A stretch of DNA of 64,000 bases from Lachnospiraceae bacterium (GTDB lineage: Bacteria > Bacillota > Clostridia > Lachnospirales > Lachnospiraceae). The position numbers and the translations under genes are program-made. Location of the stretch: contig JAQXVO010000008.1 of NCBI GenBank assembly GCA_029224965.1, positions 1 to 64,000 of the forward strand. Direction: 5' to 3'. The notes under the pieces are model-generated. The model was not told the origin of the DNA, did not search any database, and worked only from the letters and a program-made list of their open reading frames with translations. Below are positions 60,763 through 64,000 of this stretch, piece after piece (within the stretch, counting starts at the first letter, position 1; each line of letters opens with the position of its first letter).

Positions 60763-62139
60763 CTAGTTTATTATTTCATCTTCCTTTACAGAGCTTCCGT
60801 CCAGAGCAATGTGGTCATAGAGGCTGACTCCATAGGGAGTGCCGCTTTTCACGACGGTATAGTCTGTATTCTGGAAGACAATTTCAATGCGGTTGAATAC
60901 GGCGTAGCCCTTATTGACATTGAAAACGCCCTTTAGTTTTGCGGTTTTCTTTCCGACCCGCCACTTATTTACGGAGTTATTCTGGTAAATCATATCGGAC
61001 GCACTGACATCCGAGGAGTCGATATAGTAGTTCTTATCGTCCGCATAGAATATGGTCGGGGTGATCAGTCCCTCATCTTCTCTTCCGCTGACAAGGAATC
61101 CCAGATCATCGCTGTCCGTTCCGGCCGAGAAATAGGTTTTGGGAATGACGAAGAACTTCTTCTCGGTAATAGAGGAATTCGGAATCTTCAGACCCGATTT
61201 ACTGTTTAAAAGAAGTTCGATGGAAATCATTCTCTGGTCTGCATAGCGGTCCACACTGTCGTTCAAGGAAAGGTTCAGATAGGTATTTCCACCCTTTTCG
61301 ATGAAATTTACACCGGCCGTTGTCTCTGCCTGATCCCTGTCAAAGCGGATCCGGATGTTCTTGGCATCGCCAATTTCCTTTTTCAGATTCGAATCGATTC
61401 TGAGAATCAGGTTCCAGTCATCGGAAGTGATCTGCTTATAGACCGGAGCACCGGCAGCAAGCTGACCTGTGGTCCTTAAGTCCGCGGTCTTATATTTGGA
61501 AGAATCCAGATCTGCATCGGTGAAGGAATCCACGGTAAGATCCTCTCCTCCGTCTGTGGAATAGATCAGATATCCCGGAGTCTTGGCATTGTAAATATGA
61601 TAGGTACCGGCGGCTGTGGCCCGCTGAATGGCATCCGCATGATTCGAGGCGGACCCCATCTGAAAGGCCTGGTCAGTCGTATTGGTGAGATCCGATACAA
61701 AGCTGTAGGTCTTTAAGAAATTATTGGGATCATAGGAATTCTCAAAATCGGAAGCGGTTTCCTCGAATTCGTCCAGATTCTGGTCAGGAAGATCCTCGGA
61801 AGAGCTGGTCGTCTGATTCATTTCCTTAACCAGGTCGCCCTGATCATCGATCGCATAGACCGAGGTCAGGACGCCGACCTCGCTACCGTTTTTGGCATAA
61901 TAGAAGGGATACCCGGCCCGGTCCGTCGACACAATGTTTTCCTGACGGATGGCAAGAGCCTGGTAATGGTTATCCTGGGCAATGGTACCGGCCTGAACCT
62001 CATAAATCGCTGCATGATTTCCCGTCAGATAGGAAATGCCATGATAGGCCAGATAAATCAGAAGAATCAGGCAGACGATGATGGCAATATTCAATTGATA
62101 AAGAGGTCTGAATTTTACAAGTTTCTTTTTTCCTGCCAT
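60763..62139 (-). CDS. HlyD-like domain membrane protein
   Basis: 458 residues. A basic N-terminus, one transmembrane helix (about 17-37) and a large external part. AIYEVQAGTIAQDNHYQALAIRQE (in part, about 45-62) resembles the barrel-sandwich start of HlyD-type adaptors. The rest contains beta-rich segments. In clostridial genomes a gene like this is regularly found before yggS-sepF, so a role in the envelope at division is likely but unproven. No ABC exporter is adjacent, which argues against a classical efflux adaptor. Confidence 0.7.
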   Translation of the reverse strand: MAGKKKLVKFRPLYQLNIAIIVCLILLIYLAYHGISYLTGNHAAIYEVQAGTIAQDNHYQALAIRQENIVSTDRAGYPFYYAKNGSEVGVLTSVYAIDDQGDLVKEMNQTTSSSEDLPDQNLDEFEETASDFENSYDPNNFLKTYSFVSDLTNTTDQAFQMGSASNHADAIQRATAAGTYHIYNAKTPGYLIYSTDGGEDLTVDSFTDADLDSSKYKTADLRTTGQLAAGAPVYKQITSDDWNLILRIDSNLKKEIGDAKNIRIRFDRDQAETTAGVNFIEKGGNTYLNLSLNDSVDRYADQRMISIELLLNSKSGLKIPNSSITEKKFFVIPKTYFSAGTDSDDLGFLVSGREDEGLITPTIFYADDKNYYIDSSDVSASDMIYQNNSVNKWRVGKKTAKLKGVFNVNKGYAVFNRIEIVFQNTDYTVVKSGTPYGVSLYDHIALDGSSVKEDEIIN

Positions 62140-62152
62140 TCGTAATTGTCTC

Positions 62153-63163
62153 TTATGAATTCTTGATTAACTGGTTCTGTGCGGCCGTCAGAATTTCATT
62201 CATATCCTGATAGAGAAAGTAGGTGCTTTCCGCCTTGTAGACAACGGAAACCAGCTGATCTCCATTGGAAGCTGTGGAAAGGAGTACCAGACAGTGCTTG
62301 GCCTGGCCGGTCGTACCAGTTTTTCCGCCGACAATGGTAATTCCATCCGGAGCTTTTTTGTTACCCTTCAGGTACAGGCAGGAATTGTTCCAGGTCTGCT
62401 GAACGGGAGCACCGGCAGCATTCCGGTAGAAAGCATTGAAGGCGGTTGAGCTGATCAGCTGGACAAAGTCATCATATTTAATGGCCGCAGAGAAAATCAG
62501 ATACATGTCATAGGCTGTTGTATAGTGATTGTCATCATGCAGGCCGTTTACCGTCACAAAATGACTGTGGGTTGCACCGAGAGCAGTGGCTTCCTTATTC
62601 ATGAGCTCAACGAATTTGTCCGTAGAACCGCTGACTGCATCGGCAATAGCGATGGCAGCGTCATTTCCGCTGGGAAGCATCAGTCCGTAGAGAAGCTGGC
62701 GGAGACTGATCACATCTCCCGGCTGGAGATTTGCAACGGAAGAACCGGATTCCAGGCCGAGGATGTCGGATCCGACCGTAACGTCCTGATCCAGCTTCCC
62801 GTATTTGACAGCCAGTAAGGCGGTCAGAATCTTGGTCGTGGATGCCGGATAGACCTGGTCCAGCATGTGATAGCCATATAAGGTTTTATTCTGTGTGACG
62901 TCAAATACTGCCGCAGCACTGCAGGTGGCAATATCCGGGGCCAGATCTGCTGCTGAATCTTCCGATGTCGGAAGAGCCAGATTTGCAGAGAAGGCTGAGA
63001 CCGAACCGGAAGGGACCGAATCGGTCAGACCGTATTCATCCGAGCTGTCATAGACATTGTATGCATTCGAAACCTTCTGTCCGCATCCGGTCAGAGAAAG
63101 GATGAAAACAGATATCAGCAGAAATACGAGGGCCTTCTTTTTCAACTTATTTATACATTTCAC
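62153..63163 (-). CDS. dacA: D-alanyl-D-alanine carboxypeptidase, predicted lipoprotein
   Basis: 336 residues. Penicillin-binding DacA-family enzyme that trims peptidoglycan stem peptides. A lipoprotein signal (about 1-23) ends in the lipobox LTGC. The peptidase motifs are STTK (in PASTTKILTAL, active Ser), SGN (LPSGNDAAIA) and KTG (GGKTGTTGQA). No C-terminal PBP5-like domain follows. The GTG at 63163 is preferred because it gives a normal signal peptide and sits 12 bp after GAGGAG; TTG at 63187 is the alternative. The start overlaps mgsA by 17 bp. Lipid anchoring would depend on lspA. Confidence 0.9.
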   Translation of the reverse strand: MKCINKLKKKALVFLLISVFILSLTGCGQKVSNAYNVYDSSDEYGLTDSVPSGSVSAFSANLALPTSEDSAADLAPDIATCSAAAVFDVTQNKTLYGYHMLDQVYPASTTKILTALLAVKYGKLDQDVTVGSDILGLESGSSVANLQPGDVISLRQLLYGLMLPSGNDAAIAIADAVSGSTDKFVELMNKEATALGATHSHFVTVNGLHDDNHYTTAYDMYLIFSAAIKYDDFVQLISSTAFNAFYRNAAGAPVQQTWNNSCLYLKGNKKAPDGITIVGGKTGTTGQAKHCLVLLSTASNGDQLVSVVYKAESTYFLYQDMNEILTAAQNQLIKNS

Positions 63164-63542
63164 GCCAGTCAAGATCTCCTCTGTCAAGTGCTTTGATCAA
63201 CAGCTCAGCTGTAGCAAGATTGGTCGCAAGCGGAATATTGTTTGCATCACAGATCCTTACAATGCTGTTGACATCTGGTTCGTTGGATCTGACACGGAAA
63301 GGATCACGGAGGAAAATCACCAGATCGATATTGTTATGCTCAATCTGTGCTCCCAGCTGCTGAGTTCCGCCCAGATGTCCGGCAAGGAATTTGTGAACAG
63401 ACAGATTGGTTACTTCTTCCACAAGTCTTCCGGTTGTTCCGGTTGCATAAAGTTCATTTTTTGCCAGTATATTCCGATAAGCGATGCAGAAGTTCTGCAT
63501 AAGCTTTTTCTTTGAATCATGTGCGACAAGACCAATATTCAT
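63147..63542 (-). CDS. mgsA: Methylglyoxal synthase
   Basis: 131 residues. Converts dihydroxyacetone phosphate to methylglyoxal and phosphate when phosphate is limiting. MNIGLVAHDSKKK, ATGTTGRLVEE (about 42-52) and DLVIFLRDP (about 80-88, catalytic Asp) are diagnostic. The ATG at 63542 follows AGGAGG by 8-9 bp and gives the family length. The frame stays open for 64 codons further upstream (to 63734), but that part is not conserved. In many Firmicutes mgsA lies near minCDE-rodA, as here. Confidence 0.95.
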   Translation of the reverse strand: MNIGLVAHDSKKKLMQNFCIAYRNILAKNELYATGTTGRLVEEVTNLSVHKFLAGHLGGTQQLGAQIEHNNIDLVIFLRDPFRVRSNEPDVNSIVRICDANNIPLATNLATAELLIKALDRGDLDWREMYK

Positions 63543-63776
63543 CACTCTTACCTCCTTTGTTTTATTGTTACGATTCGAAAGGATCGTGACAAAAGCCGCC
63601 TTTCGAACGAAGCCTGGATTAATATCTGAAATGAATTTCCTGCCTATATCATACGACAAATCACCCGTATCTACATAGTCGGGATTAGAAAAAATCGTGA
63701 CAGGAGCATCTATTCGAACAATTCCGGATAGCATTGCGGCAGTTCTTTACATTTCTTTCTCAGAAACTCTCTTCCA
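63543..63776 (-). other. Gap between rodA and mgsA with a duplicated 37-bp element
   Basis: No conserved gene is seen here. It contains two 37-bp copies (63572-63608 and 63683-63719; 28 of 37 bases identical), and an open frame in phase with mgsA. A 25-codon ORF (63710-63787, MNDNGREFL...) overlaps the rodA end without a convincing ribosome-binding site. Confidence 0.6.
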
Positions 63777-64000
63777 TTATCGTTCATAGAACTTCTTTGC
63801 CTGAAGCCCTACATTTAAGACGAGTCCGATACCGATATAGATCGTGACGAGCGAGGTCAGGCCGTAACTTACGAAGGGTAGGGTCAGTCCGGTATTTGGC
63901 ATCAGTCCTGTAACAACACAGATATTGACGAAGCTCTGGAAGCCGATGATGGAGGCAATGCCGATACAGATCAGCTTTCCGGCATCGTTCTTGGCTCTCT
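63777..64000 (-). CDS. rodA: RodA/FtsW family SEDS protein (5' part outside window)
   Basis: 74 C-terminal codons of a SEDS peptidoglycan polymerase. The visible LMPNTGLTLPFVSYG (near the stop) is the family motif, here SYGLTS instead of the usual SYGGSS, and it lies between two hydrophobic helices. Its place before mgsA and the shape-related operon suggests RodA rather than FtsW. The beginning is beyond base 64000. Confidence 0.85.
   Translation of the reverse strand, partial: RAKNDAGKLICIGIASIIGFQSFVNICVVTGLMPNTGLTLPFVSYGLTSLVTIYIGIGLVLNVGLQAKKFYER

Overview
The window reads as a chromosomal segment of a low-to-mid GC Gram-positive anaerobe of the Clostridia, most likely the Lachnospiraceae. 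This is inferred from gene content and order: ispH-rpsA, a six-gene Na+/H+-translocating Rnf complex, a Na+-pumping decarboxylase, a fused nadD-yqeK, Prp-processed L27, divergent lexA/yneA-like genes, RemA, GerW/YtfJ and RecU. I see no rRNA, tRNA, CRISPR array, prophage or insertion sequence. Almost all of it is conserved housekeeping DNA.

Layout. 1-2505: C-terminal part of a sodium-pumping decarboxylase beta subunit and its carboxyltransferase subunit. 2738-9299: an AlsT-type Na+/amino-acid symporter, an RpiR-type regulator, a flavoprotein, then cmk-ispH-rpsA. 9448-10599: an RNase H-fold exonuclease on the minus strand, divergent from rnfCDGEAB (10890-16100), with a candidate Rex operator between them. 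16352-19425: proB, 5-formyl-THF cyclo-ligase and miaB. 19457-22685: NusG-II protein, Gx transporter, ruvAB, zapA. 22820-30082: U32 protein, an FtsW/PBP pair and a string of poorly known genes ending in gerW. 30310-36733: rpmB (minus), Asp23/FakA, recG, rqcH (minus). 36959-42649: yicC-remA-gmk-rpoZ-rimO-pgsA, then cinA-rsmD-coaD. 42652-47365: coiled-coil protein, HAD phosphatase, RluA, RecU, RNase E/G. 47438-51978: L21 leader, rplU-prp-rpmA, obgE-yhbY-nadD/yqeK-rsfS. 52141-56309: lexA (minus) divergent from a YneA-like gene, plsC, a lone tyrosine recombinase, a thioesterase. 56396-64000, all minus: rluD-lspA, aroB, and the operon rodA-mgsA-dacA-hlyD-yggS-sepF.

How they fit together. Energy metabolism couples ferredoxin oxidation (Rnf) and decarboxylation (Oad) to an ion gradient that the AlsT symporter could use if the ion is Na+. 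Cell envelope and division genes recur: an FtsW/PBP pair, ZapA, SepF, RodA, DacA, LspA, PgsA, PlsC. Ribosome biogenesis and quality control form another theme: L21, L27, L28, S1, ObgE, YhbY, RsfS, RqcH, Prp and several rRNA/tRNA modification enzymes. DNA repair is represented by RuvAB, RecU, RecG and LexA.

No obviously new multi-gene system stands out. The features most worth a second look are non-coding or sub-gene: the palindromic element at 30164-30253, the Rex-like operator, the LexA operators inside a strong promoter, the Cys-rich RnfE tail, the 15-bp minisatellite inside aroB, the duplicated 37-bp element before mgsA and the leader of plsC.
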